Program-made: the position numbers and the translations under genes
In this document: positions 18,238 through 26,027 of the stretch, piece after piece
Position numbering within the stretch: position 1 is the first letter of the stretch
Layout: each line of letters begins with the position of its first letter
NCBI GenBank assembly: GCA_030447445.1
Contig: JAUJOW010000002.1
Location: 1 to 64,000, forward strand
Direction of reading: 5' to 3'
From: Acidimicrobiales bacterium
Lineage (GTDB): Bacteria > Actinomycetota > Acidimicrobiia > Acidimicrobiales > Iamiaceae
DNA: 64,000 bases
The notes under the pieces: generated by a model
Databases searched by the model: none
The model's input: the letters and a program-made list of their open reading frames with translations, nothing else
What the model was told of the DNA's origin: nothing

Positions 18238-20724
18238 ATGAAGGCCGTGATCATGGCCGGAGGTGAGGGGACACGCCTCAGGCCGCTCACCTCCAACGCT
18301 CCCAAACCGATGCTCCCGCTGGCCAACCGGCCGATGATGGAGCACATCGTCGCTCTGCTGCACCGGCACGGCTTCGACGACATCGTGGTCACCGTCGCCT
18401 TCATGGCCAACCACATCCGCACCTACTTCGGCGACGGCTCGGAGTTCGGGGTGCGGATGGTCTACGCCAGCGAGGAGCACCCGCTCGGTACCGCCGGGTC
18501 GGTGCGCAACGCCATGGATGAGCTGGACGAGCGGTTCCTCGTCATCTCCGGCGATGTGCTCACCGACATCGACCTGTCCAAGATCGTGGCCTTCCACGAA
18601 GAGCACGACGCCTTCGCCACCATCGGCCTGGTGGCGGTGGACAACCCGCTCGAGTTCGGCATCGTCATCACCCGCCCTGACGGGAGCATCGAGCGGTTCC
18701 TCGAGAAGCCGAGCTGGGGCCAGGTCTTCAGCGACACCATCAACACCGGCATCTTCGTGCTCGAGCCCGAGATCTTCGACCACATCGCCGCCGACCGCCC
18801 CGTCGACTTCTCGGGCGAGGTGTTCCCGAAGCTGCTGGCCGAGGGCAAGCCGATCTTCGGGGCCGTGGCCACCGGCTACTGGGAGGACGTGGGCACGCTC
18901 GACGCCTACGTCAGCGTCCACCGGGACGTGCTCGACGGCAAGGTCGACGTCGAGCTGGCCGGCTTCGAGCTGAGCGACGGTGTGTGGCTGGGGGAGGGGG
19001 CCGAGCTGCACCCCTCGGCCACCGTGGACGGCTGCGCCGTCATCGGCCCCGGCTCCCGCATCGACGCCGGTGCCCACATCGGTGCCTACACCGTCCTCGG
19101 GAGCAACGTCCGGGTCCGCCCCGACGTCGACCTCCAGCGGGCCGTCGTCCACGAGAACGCCTACCTGGGCGAGGGCGTCCACCTGCGGGGGACGGTGGTG
19201 GGCCGATCCTGCGACCTGCGGCGGGGGGCCCGCTGCGACGAGGGTGTCGTCCTCGGCGACGAGTGCTTCGTCGGGGAGAACGCGGTGATCGGCGCCGGGG
19301 TCAAGGTCTACCCGTTCAAGACCGTCGAGGCCGGGGCCACCGTGAACTCCTCCATCGTGTGGGAGTCCAAGGGGGCCCGCAGCCTGTTCGGGCGCTCGGG
19401 GGTGGCCGGCCTGGCCAACGTGGACATCACCCCCGAGCTGGCCGCCCGGGTGGCCATGGCCTACGCCACCACCCTGAAGAAGGGGACCACCGTCATCACC
19501 TCCCGGGACTCGAGCCGCTCGGCCCGCATGCTGAAGCGGGCGATGATGGCGGGGCTGAACGCCTCGGGGGTCGACGTGCTCGATCTCGAGGTCGCCTCCG
19601 TGCCCGTCACCCGCTTCCTGGTGCGACAACCGGTGGCGCGCGGGGGCATCACCCTGCGCCTTGTGGCCGACGACCCCCAGTCGGTCGTGTTCCGCTTCTT
19701 CGACGAGGACGGCCTCGACCTCGACTCCGACGCCCAGCGCAAGGTCGAGCGGCTTCTCAGCCGGGAGGACTTCCGCCGGGTGTTCGCCTCCGAGATCGGC
19801 GACATCGGGTTCCCACCCCGCGCCCTCGAGCAGTACACCGCCGCCCTCGGCGAGACCGTCGACCGTGACGTCGTCCGGGGGGGCGGGTTCAAGCTGGTGG
19901 TCGACTACGGCTACGGCTCCACCTCCTTCGTCATGCCCAACGTGCTGTCCCAGCTCGGCGCCGACGTGCTCGGCGTCAACCCCTACGCCTCCACACGGGG
20001 GGCGATGGCCTTCGACCGCCGCGTCCACGCCGAGGAGGTGGCCCGCCTGGTCCGGGCCGCCGGTGCCCAGGTGGGCGCTGTCCTCGATCCCGATGGCGAG
20101 CACCTGACCCTGATCGACGACGAGGGCCGCATCCTCGACGACAACGCTTCCCTGCTGGCGCTGGTGTCGCTCGTGGCCGGCCACCTGGTCGGCGATCGGA
20201 TCGCGCTCCCGGTCAACGTGACGAGCGAGGCCGAACGCCTCGTCACCCCCCACGGCGTCGGCATCGAGTACACCAAGCTGTCGTCGGCGGCACTGATGGA
20301 CGCCGCCACCGACCCAGGGGTGGGGTTCGCGGGCAGCACCGACGGCGGGTTCATCCTCCCGGAGTTCCTGCCCGCCTTCGACGCCGCCGCCTCCTTGGTG
20401 AAGCTGCTCGAGCTGCTGGCTCGGGAGGGCACGAGGCTCTCGGCCGTCGTGAACGGGCTGCCCCGGGTGCACCTCGCCCACGAGGCGGTGGTGACGCCGT
20501 GGGAGCAGAAGGGGCTGGTCATGCGCAGCCTGGTCGAACACAGCACGGACCGCCGGCTGGTCCTCGTCGACGGCGTGAAGGTCCTGCACGACCGCGGCTG
20601 GGCGCTGGCCCTGCCCGATCCCGAACAACCCGTCACCCACATCTGGGCCGAGGGATCCTCCGACAACGAGGCCCGCCGCCTCGTCCAGGAGTACGCCCGC
20701 CGCATCCGCCAGCTGATCCGCTGA
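18238..20724 (+). CDS. Sugar-1-phosphate nucleotidyltransferase fused to a degenerate phosphomannomutase-like domain
   Basis: 828 residues, ATG 18238. Residues 1-240 are a nucleotidyltransferase (MAGGEGTRLRPLTSNAPKPM, FLVISGDVLTDIDL, EKPSWGQVFSDTINTG), residues 250-375 a left-handed beta-helix of hexapeptide repeats, and residues 385-828 resemble phosphomannomutase. In the mutase part the phospho-serine loop (normally TASHNP) is replaced by LRLVADDPQS and the metal loop (normally DGDGDR) by LDPDGEHL, so mutase activity is unlikely. The first domain probably makes GDP-mannose or a related NDP-sugar for glycolipids or polysaccharide. This fused form is known in actinobacteria. Confidence 0.85.
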   Translation: MKAVIMAGGEGTRLRPLTSNAPKPMLPLANRPMMEHIVALLHRHGFDDIVVTVAFMANHIRTYFGDGSEFGVRMVYASEEHPLGTAGSVRNAMDELDERFLVISGDVLTDIDLSKIVAFHEEHDAFATIGLVAVDNPLEFGIVITRPDGSIERFLEKPSWGQVFSDTINTGIFVLEPEIFDHIAADRPVDFSGEVFPKLLAEGKPIFGAVATGYWEDVGTLDAYVSVHRDVLDGKVDVELAGFELSDGVWLGEGAELHPSATVDGCAVIGPGSRIDAGAHIGAYTVLGSNVRVRPDVDLQRAVVHENAYLGEGVHLRGTVVGRSCDLRRGARCDEGVVLGDECFVGENAVIGAGVKVYPFKTVEAGATVNSSIVWESKGARSLFGRSGVAGLANVDITPELAARVAMAYATTLKKGTTVITSRDSSRSARMLKRAMMAGLNASGVDVLDLEVASVPVTRFLVRQPVARGGITLRLVADDPQSVVFRFFDEDGLDLDSDAQRKVERLLSREDFRRVFASEIGDIGFPPRALEQYTAALGETVDRDVVRGGGFKLVVDYGYGSTSFVMPNVLSQLGADVLGVNPYASTRGAMAFDRRVHAEEVARLVRAAGAQVGAVLDPDGEHLTLIDDEGRILDDNASLLALVSLVAGHLVGDRIALPVNVTSEAERLVTPHGVGIEYTKLSSAALMDAATDPGVGFAGSTDGGFILPEFLPAFDAAASLVKLLELLAREGTRLSAVVNGLPRVHLAHEAVVTPWEQKGLVMRSLVEHSTDRRLVLVDGVKVLHDRGWALALPDPEQPVTHIWAEGSSDNEARRLVQEYARRIRQLIR

Positions 20725-20832
20725 GACGAACCTCGATCCACCGACACTCGTCGGCCTCACCCTCGACCTGAGGTTTGGCCTCACGGCCGCCCCTCGGGTG
20801 CCGATGGGCCTGCTGGGGTAGCGTTCTCGCCC

Positions 20833-21213
20833 ATGAACGTCCCCGATGAGCTGCGCTACACCGAGGACCACGAATGGGTGCGGGTGGAGGAGAACAAGAT
20901 CAGGCTCGGCATCACCGACTACGCCCAGGACGCGCTCGGCGAGGTCGTCTTCGTGGAGGTGCCCGAGGTCGGCTCCACCGTCGCGCTGGGGGCCACCGTG
21001 AGTGAGGTCGAGTCGACCAAATCGGTCTCGGACATCTACGCCCCCGTGACCGGCACGGTCGTCGAGGTCAACGCCGAGCTGGCCGACGCCCCCGAGCGGC
21101 TCAACGCCGACCCCTACGGCGAGGGGTGGATCTGCCTCATCGAGATGGACGACGCCGGCCAGCTCGACCGGCTTCTCGACGGCGACGCCTACCGGGCCAT
21201 GATCGCCGGGTGA
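20833..21213 (+). CDS. gcvH: Glycine cleavage system H protein
   Basis: 126 residues, ATG 20833, 8 nt after TAGCGT (20819-20824). The lipoyl-lysine is K63 in VESTKSVSDIYAPVTG. The N-terminus (YTEDHEWVRVEENKIRLGIT) and the LGEVVFVEVPEVG block match GcvH. It shuttles the aminomethyl group between the P and T proteins and the L protein. It overlaps the FHA gene by GTGA, so the two are translationally coupled. Confidence 0.96.
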   Translation: MNVPDELRYTEDHEWVRVEENKIRLGITDYAQDALGEVVFVEVPEVGSTVALGATVSEVESTKSVSDIYAPVTGTVVEVNAELADAPERLNADPYGEGWICLIEMDDAGQLDRLLDGDAYRAMIAG

Positions 21214-21701
21214 CGCCCGCCGTGTCGGAGCGCTTCTGCAACAACTGCGGCCACCGCAACCCCGAGGAGTCGAACTTCTGCTCGTCGTGCGGCGCCCCGC
21301 TCGACCCGGCCACGGACAACCCCACCGTCACCTTCGCCCTCGACCCCACCAGTGGGGAAGACGAGGTGAGCGTCGACCTCGACGACGTCCCCGCCGGGGG
21401 GCTGTTGATCGTACGGAGCGGTCCCAACGCCGGGTCCAAGTTCGCCGTCGACCAAGACATCATCACTGCCGGGCGCCACCCCGAGAGCGACATCTTCCTC
21501 GACGACATCACGGTGTCACGGCGTCACGCCGAGATCGTGCGCCAGGGTGACCGGTACGTCGTTCGCGACGCCGGGTCCCTGAACGGCACGTACCTCAACC
21601 GCGAGCGCATCGAAGAGGCCGACCTGGCCAACGGCGATGAGCTGCAGGTCGGCAAGTTCAAGCTCGTGTTCATGGCCGGTGTGGACACCAGCGGCGACTG
21701 A
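21210..21701 (+). CDS. garA: Zinc-ribbon and FHA-domain regulator (GarA/OdhI-like)
   Basis: 163 residues, GTG 21210 within the gcvH stop. Cys10, 13, 24 and 27 form a zinc ribbon (FCNNCGHRN, FCSSCGAP). The FHA domain (residues about 75-150) has GRHPESDIFLDD, VSRRHAEI and SLNGTYLN. Between them lies DNPTVTF, whose two Thr sit where GarA and OdhI are phosphorylated by Ser/Thr kinases. GarA and OdhI bind and inhibit 2-oxoglutarate dehydrogenase; the zinc ribbon is an addition relative to mycobacterial GarA. The gene order with gcvH and two MerR genes is as in Mycobacterium. Confidence 0.85.
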   Translation: MTPAVSERFCNNCGHRNPEESNFCSSCGAPLDPATDNPTVTFALDPTSGEDEVSVDLDDVPAGGLLIVRSGPNAGSKFAVDQDIITAGRHPESDIFLDDITVSRRHAEIVRQGDRYVVRDAGSLNGTYLNRERIEEADLANGDELQVGKFKLVFMAGVDTSGD

Positions 21702-22756
21702 TGCCCATGGTGCGCGAACGCCCTCACCTTTCGATCGGCGAGGTCCTGGCCCTGCTCCAGGACGAGTACCCCGACGTGACCATCTCGAAGATCCGGTTCC
21801 TCGAGAGCCAAGGCCTGCTCGACCCCGAGCGAACCCCCTCCGGCTACCGGAAGTTCTACGAGGAGGACATCGACCGGCTCCGCTGGATCCTCACCCAGCA
21901 GAAAGAGCACTTCCTTCCCCTCAAGGTGATCAAGGAACGGTTGGCCGAGCGGGACCGGGCCGCCGCCACCGGCGTCGGGGGTGAGGGCGGCCGACCGGCG
22001 GCGGTGACCGCAGCCGGGCCGGGCCCCGAGGATCGGGCCGAGGGGCCGGTGAACGGCGGGGACGCCAGTGGCCCCGTTCCCATCTGGATGGCCGACGTGG
22101 CCCGCTCCGCCGCCGCTCGCGAGGAGCCGGCGCCAGCGCCGATCCCGGCGACGTCCGACGAGGCCGAACGGCGGCCCCGGTCGGGCACCGCCTCGTCGCC
22201 GTCCCGACCGGGATCACCGCCCCGACCGGGTTCGCCGCCCCGACCGGGTTCGCCGTCCCGATCGGGGTCGCCGTCCTCACCGGCGTCGGCCAGCGGCGAG
22301 GCGCCGTCCGAAGCGGCGTCCGACCGCCGGGGCGGCAACGACCGCCGGGCCGCCACCCCGCTCGACTCGGGCCCCACCTCGGTGAGCCTCACCCTCGACG
22401 AGCTGGCGTCGGCCAGCGCCCTGCGACCCCAACAGCTGCGTGAGCTCGAGCAGTTCGGCCTCATCGAGGGCCGGCCCGTGGGTGCCGAGGTGTTCTACGA
22501 GGGCGACGCGCTGGTGGTGGCCCAGAAGGCGGCCGGGTTCCTGCGCCACGGCATCGAGCCCCGCCACCTGCGCATGTTCAAGGTGGCCGCCGAGCGTGAG
22601 GCCGGCTTCCTCGAGCAGGTGGTGATGCCGATGCTGAAGCAGCGCAACCCCGATGCTCGCCGCAAGGCCGTCGCCACCCTCGGCGAGCTGGCCGCCCTCG
22701 GCCAGAGCCTGCGAGCGGCGCTGCTGCGCAACGCCTTGCGGGACTACCTGCCCTGA
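21701..22756 (+). CDS. MerR-family regulator with two DNA-binding-like domains (FtsR/Rv1828 type)
   Basis: 351 residues; the ATG at 21701 uses the last base of the preceding stop. The N-terminal winged helix is LSIGEVLALLQDEYPDVTIS, then KIRFLESQGLLDPERTPSGY. A low-complexity linker with four copies of a PGSP-type repeat follows (residues about 165-195), then a second helical domain (SLTLDELASASALRPQQLRE onward). This is the Rv1828/FtsR layout; FtsR activates ftsZ in Corynebacterium. The linker is longer and more repetitive than in the family as I know it. The HPRT gene begins 2 bp after the stop. Confidence 0.82.
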   Translation: MPMVRERPHLSIGEVLALLQDEYPDVTISKIRFLESQGLLDPERTPSGYRKFYEEDIDRLRWILTQQKEHFLPLKVIKERLAERDRAAATGVGGEGGRPAAVTAAGPGPEDRAEGPVNGGDASGPVPIWMADVARSAAAREEPAPAPIPATSDEAERRPRSGTASSPSRPGSPPRPGSPPRPGSPSRSGSPSSPASASGEAPSEAASDRRGGNDRRAATPLDSGPTSVSLTLDELASASALRPQQLRELEQFGLIEGRPVGAEVFYEGDALVVAQKAAGFLRHGIEPRHLRMFKVAAEREAGFLEQVVMPMLKQRNPDARRKAVATLGELAALGQSLRAALLRNALRDYLP

Positions 22757-22757
22757 G

Positions 22758-23339
22758 GTGACCAGCGAGCCGGCGGCGGCGCAGCCGGGCCCCGAGCTCC
22801 TCGCCACCGCCGAGGAGCTGGCGGCGGTGGTCGCCGGCCTGGGGGATCGGATCTCGGCCCGCTACCCCGACGGCGTGGTGGTCATCGGCGTCCTCAAGGG
22901 CAGCGTCATCTTCCTGGCTGACCTCGTCCGCCACCTCCGCGTCCCCGCCGTCATCGACTTCCTGGCCGTCACCCCGTACCTGGCCGGCAGCGGGCGCATC
23001 CGTCTCGTCAAGGACCTCGACGTCGACATCGGCGGTCGGGACGTGGTGCTCGTCGAGGACATCGTCGACACCGGCCTGACGGTGTCGTGGCTGCTGGCCG
23101 AGCTGAGCCGGCGGGGGCCGGCCTCGCTGGCCGTGGCGGCCATGGTCGACAAGGCGGCCCGGCGCCTCGTCCCCGTGCCCGTGGACTTCGTCGGCATATC
23201 GGTGCCTGACGTGTTCGTGATCGGGTCGGGGCTCGACTTCGCCGGCCGCTACCGCAACGTGGAGGGGCTCTTCGGGGCCGATCCGGTGGCGTTGGCGGCC
23301 GACCCCGACGTCCACGTCGCCGATCTCTACGACCGCTGA
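22758..23339 (+). CDS. hpt: Hypoxanthine phosphoribosyltransferase
   Basis: 193 residues from GTG 22758. The PRPP-binding loop is VVLVEDIVDTGLTVSWLL. Other family blocks are VVVIGVLKGSVIFLADLVRH and DFVGISVPDVFVIGSGLDFA. It salvages hypoxanthine and guanine to IMP and GMP in the cytoplasm. In mycobacteria hpt is not part of this cluster; here it is inserted between the first MerR gene and the DUF151 gene. Confidence 0.92.
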   Translation: MTSEPAAAQPGPELLATAEELAAVVAGLGDRISARYPDGVVVIGVLKGSVIFLADLVRHLRVPAVIDFLAVTPYLAGSGRIRLVKDLDVDIGGRDVVLVEDIVDTGLTVSWLLAELSRRGPASLAVAAMVDKAARRLVPVPVDFVGISVPDVFVIGSGLDFAGRYRNVEGLFGADPVALAADPDVHVADLYDR

Positions 23340-23425
23340 GAGTGGGGGCCGGTGGGCGATCGACCGCCTGTCGGGCCGCCGTTCCACGCCGACACGCCGC
23401 CGAGGTTGAGCGATAGGGTGCGGTC

Positions 23426-23917
23426 GTGGTCGAGATGGAGCTGGTCGGCGTCCGCGTGGAGCTGCCCACCAACACGCCGATCGCCCTGCTGCGGGAGCGC
23501 ACCGGCGACCGCCGGGTCCTGCCCATCTTCATCGGCGGCCCCGAGGCGTCGGCCATCGCCTTCGCCCTGGAAGAGGTGACCGTGCCCCGCCCGCTGACCC
23601 ACGATCTCATGAAGAACCTCCTCGACGACCTCGGGGTGAGCGTCGAGTCGGTGTCGGTGACCGAGCTGCAGGAGGGCACCTTCTTCGCCGAGATCGAGCT
23701 GCACGCGAAGGACGGGGTGCACCGGGTCTCCAGCCGGCCCTCCGATGCCATCGCCCTCGCCGCCCGCACCGGCACGCCGATCTACGCCGATGAGGGCGTG
23801 CTCGACGAGGCCGCCTACCGGGCCGAGGACGAGAGCACCGAGGACCCTCCCGAAGAGGTCGTCGAGCAGTTCCGGGAGTTCATCGACACCGTCAACCCCG
23901 AGGACTTCGCGTCCTGA
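23426..23917 (+). CDS. DUF151 bifunctional-nuclease-family protein (Rv1829 type)
   Basis: 163 residues, GTG 23426, 6 nt after TAGGGT (23414-23419). It shows LPIFIGGPEASAIAFALEE, PLTHDLMKNLLDDLGV and SSRPSDAIALAARTGTPIYA, the DUF151 signature. Plant relatives have DNase and RNase activity; the bacterial role is unknown. Its place between two MerR genes is conserved in actinobacteria. Confidence 0.88.
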   Translation: MVEMELVGVRVELPTNTPIALLRERTGDRRVLPIFIGGPEASAIAFALEEVTVPRPLTHDLMKNLLDDLGVSVESVSVTELQEGTFFAEIELHAKDGVHRVSSRPSDAIALAARTGTPIYADEGVLDEAAYRAEDESTEDPPEEVVEQFREFIDTVNPEDFAS

Positions 23918-23941
23918 CCGAGCCCTGACCACGTCGGGACG

Positions 23942-23971
23942 TTGACGGGTCGCACCCGAGAGGCGTACGGT
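23942..23971 (+). promoter_or_regulatory. Promoter of the second MerR gene
   Basis: TTGACG (23942-23947) and TACGGT (23966-23971) are 18 bp apart, close to the actinobacterial sigma-A consensus. The start codon follows about 60 nt downstream, after AAGGGAAG. Confidence 0.6.
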
Positions 23972-24030
23972 ACGGGCGGATCACACGGTCGTAGTTTCAC
24001 GGCTGTGACCGGGCGTGAAGGGAAGATGTC

Positions 24031-24492
24031 GTGGACGAGGGCTTCAGTGGCAAGCGGGCCGCCGAGATCGTGGGCATCACCTACCGCCAGCTCGACTACT
24101 GGGCCCGCACCGATCTCATCCGCCCCAGCCTGGCCGACGCCCGGGGGAGCGGCAGCCGCCGGCGCTACTCCTACCGTGACCTGCTCGAGCTCAAGGTGAT
24201 CAAGACCCTGCTCGATGCCGGCATCAAGCTCGAGTCGGTGCGGGCGGCCTTCGCCTACCTCAGGGAGAACCTGGGCGAGGACGTGGCCAGTGTCCAGCTC
24301 GTCATCTCCGGCGGCAGCGCCGTGCTCGTGCGCGACGGCGCCGAGCTCATCGACGTGGTCAACCGCTACCGCGGGCAGGGCGTCCTCAACTTCCTCGCCC
24401 TCGACGACGTGAAAGACCAGCTCGACGACGCCATCGAGCTCCACCCCGCACCGGCCCCTCGACGGGGGCCGCGGACCGCCACCGGGAGCTGA
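24031..24492 (+). CDS. MerR-family regulator (Rv1830 type)
   Basis: 153 residues from GTG 24031. The DNA-binding domain is YRQLDYWARTDLIRPSLADA, then SRRRYSYRDLLELKVIKTLL. The rest is helical (VRAAFAYLRENLGEDVASVQ) and has no metal-binding Cys. It has its own promoter (23942-23971). The Mycobacterium homologue is the last regulator of the garA cluster. Confidence 0.85.
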   Translation: MDEGFSGKRAAEIVGITYRQLDYWARTDLIRPSLADARGSGSRRRYSYRDLLELKVIKTLLDAGIKLESVRAAFAYLRENLGEDVASVQLVISGGSAVLVRDGAELIDVVNRYRGQGVLNFLALDDVKDQLDDAIELHPAPAPRRGPRTATGS

Positions 24493-24495
24493 TCA

Positions 24496-24885
24496 CTGGC
24501 CGCGCCCGCCCCCGACGCGCCGGCCGAGGACCAGGTCGTCTTCGCCCACCCGGCGGAGCAACAGTTCGCCGCCGTCCTCGACTTCTACGGCGTGGCGTGG
24601 GAGTACGAGCCCCGCACCTTCGTCCTGGCCGTTGGTCGCGACGGTTGCCCCACGCTGGCCTTCACGCCGGACTTCCACCTCCCCGAGTTCGACCTCTACG
24701 TGGAGCTGACCACCCTGGATCAGCGGCACGTCACCCGCAAGAACCGCAAGCTGCGACTGCTGCGGGAGCGCTACCCCGACGTCGAGGTCCGCATCCTGTA
24801 CCGGCGGGACTACCAGGCCCTGGTGGCCCGGTTCGGCTTCGAGCCGCTGCCGGCGGCCTCTCGCCGGCGCCCGGCGGTGGCCTGA
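24496..24885 (+). CDS. Conserved protein with restriction-endonuclease-like motif; no ordinary start codon
   Basis: The conserved reading begins VVFAHPAEQQFAAVLDFYGV and continues EPRTFVLAVGRDGC, TPDFHLPEFDLYVELTTLDQ and KNRKLRLLRERYPDVEVRIL. PDF-LPE-D-YVE with later Lys looks like a PD-(D/E)XK nuclease core; this is inference. In frame, the MerR stop (24490-24492) is followed by TCA and then CTG 24496, and the first GTG is only at 24592, inside the conserved part. So either CTG is the start or the 5' end differs from the sequence shown. Confidence 0.65.
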   Translation: MAAPAPDAPAEDQVVFAHPAEQQFAAVLDFYGVAWEYEPRTFVLAVGRDGCPTLAFTPDFHLPEFDLYVELTTLDQRHVTRKNRKLRLLRERYPDVEVRILYRRDYQALVARFGFEPLPAASRRRPAVA

Positions 24886-24910
24886 CCAGCCACCGGTACC
24901 ATCGCCGGCC

Positions 24911-25981
24911 GTGACCGACCGGGCCTCGCCGCTCGACGCCGTCCATCGCCGACTGGGAGGCCGCATGGTGCCCTTCGGTGGTTGGGTGATGCCCCTGGCC
25001 TACGGCGACGGCACCCTGGCCGAACACCGGGCCTGCCGCCGCACCGCCGTGGTCTTCGACGTCAGCCACCTCGGGACGGTGCGGATCGGTGGCCCCGAAG
25101 CCTTCGAGCGTCTGCAACGGACCCTGACCAACGACCTCGGACGGATCGGCCCAGGACGAGCCCAGTACACGCACCTGCTCGACGACGACGGGTCGGTGCT
25201 CGACGACATCATCGTGTGGTGGGTGGACGAGACCGGCTTCGACGTCATGCCCAACGCGTCCAACACCGACCGGGTGGTCGACGCCCTCGGCGCGGGAGCG
25301 GTGGACGTCACCGCCGAGCGGGCCCTGCTCGCGCTCCAAGGTCCCAGGGCCCGGCGGCTCTTCCACACCGTCGCCCCCGAGGCCGCCGCCATGGGCCGCT
25401 TCCGGGTGGGCCGGTTCACGTGGCGGGGCGTCGAGTGCCTGGCCGCCGGCACCGGCTACACCGGCGAGGACGGGGTCGAGGTGGCCATCCCGGCCGAGCG
25501 GGCCGCCGACCTGTGGGAGGCGGTGGTGGCGGCCGGTTTCGTGCCCGCCGGCCTCGGCGCCCGCGACACCCTGCGGCTGGAGGCGGCGCTGCCCCTCCAC
25601 GGCCACGAGTTGGGGCCTGGCATCACGCCCCTGCAGGCCGGCCTCGGGTGGGTGGTGAGCTGGACCAAGGGCGACTTCCGGGGTCGGGCGGCGCTGGCCG
25701 CCGAACGGGAGCAGGGCGTGGCCAGGGCGTTGCGGGGCCTCGTCGTCGCGGGTCGCCGCCCCCCGCGGGAGGGCCAGGCCGTCATGGTGGAGGGCCAACC
25801 CGCCGGTCAGGTCACCAGCGGCAACTTCTCCCCGGTGCTCGGCCGCGGCATCGCGCTCGCCTTCCTGCCCCCGACGGTGGCGGTGGGGGATCGGGTCGCC
25901 GTCGACCAGCGAGGCGACGCCGTGCCGGCGGAGGTGGTGGCCACCCCCTTCGTGGCCCCCACCCCCGCCGAACCGATCTGA
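24911..25981 (+). CDS. gcvT: Glycine cleavage system T protein (aminomethyltransferase)
   Basis: 356 residues, GTG 24911, 8 nt after TACCAT (24897-24902). Family blocks: MVPFGGWVMPLAYGDGTLAE, FDVSHLGTVRIGGPEAFERL, GTGYTGEDGVEVAIPAERAA and GLGARDTLRLEAALPLHGHE. It transfers the methylene from the H-protein-bound intermediate to tetrahydrofolate. It converges on gcvP, whose stop is 46 bp away. Confidence 0.92.
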   Translation: MTDRASPLDAVHRRLGGRMVPFGGWVMPLAYGDGTLAEHRACRRTAVVFDVSHLGTVRIGGPEAFERLQRTLTNDLGRIGPGRAQYTHLLDDDGSVLDDIIVWWVDETGFDVMPNASNTDRVVDALGAGAVDVTAERALLALQGPRARRLFHTVAPEAAAMGRFRVGRFTWRGVECLAAGTGYTGEDGVEVAIPAERAADLWEAVVAAGFVPAGLGARDTLRLEAALPLHGHELGPGITPLQAGLGWVVSWTKGDFRGRAALAAEREQGVARALRGLVVAGRRPPREGQAVMVEGQPAGQVTSGNFSPVLGRGIALAFLPPTVAVGDRVAVDQRGDAVPAEVVATPFVAPTPAEPI

Positions 25982-26027
25982 GCCGCCGGCCGACACGAGC
26001 AAGGGGGAAGGGCCAAGGCCGTGACGG

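Noticed and set aside
18067-20871. A 934-codon open frame on the minus strand opposite the nucleotidyltransferase fusion
   Set aside because: Same reason; the plus-strand product has clear nucleotidyltransferase and hexapeptide motifs.
22165-22290. Tandem repeats in the MerR gene looking like a microsatellite
   Set aside because: They encode a PGSP-type linker in frame and the protein continues, so they are part of the gene.
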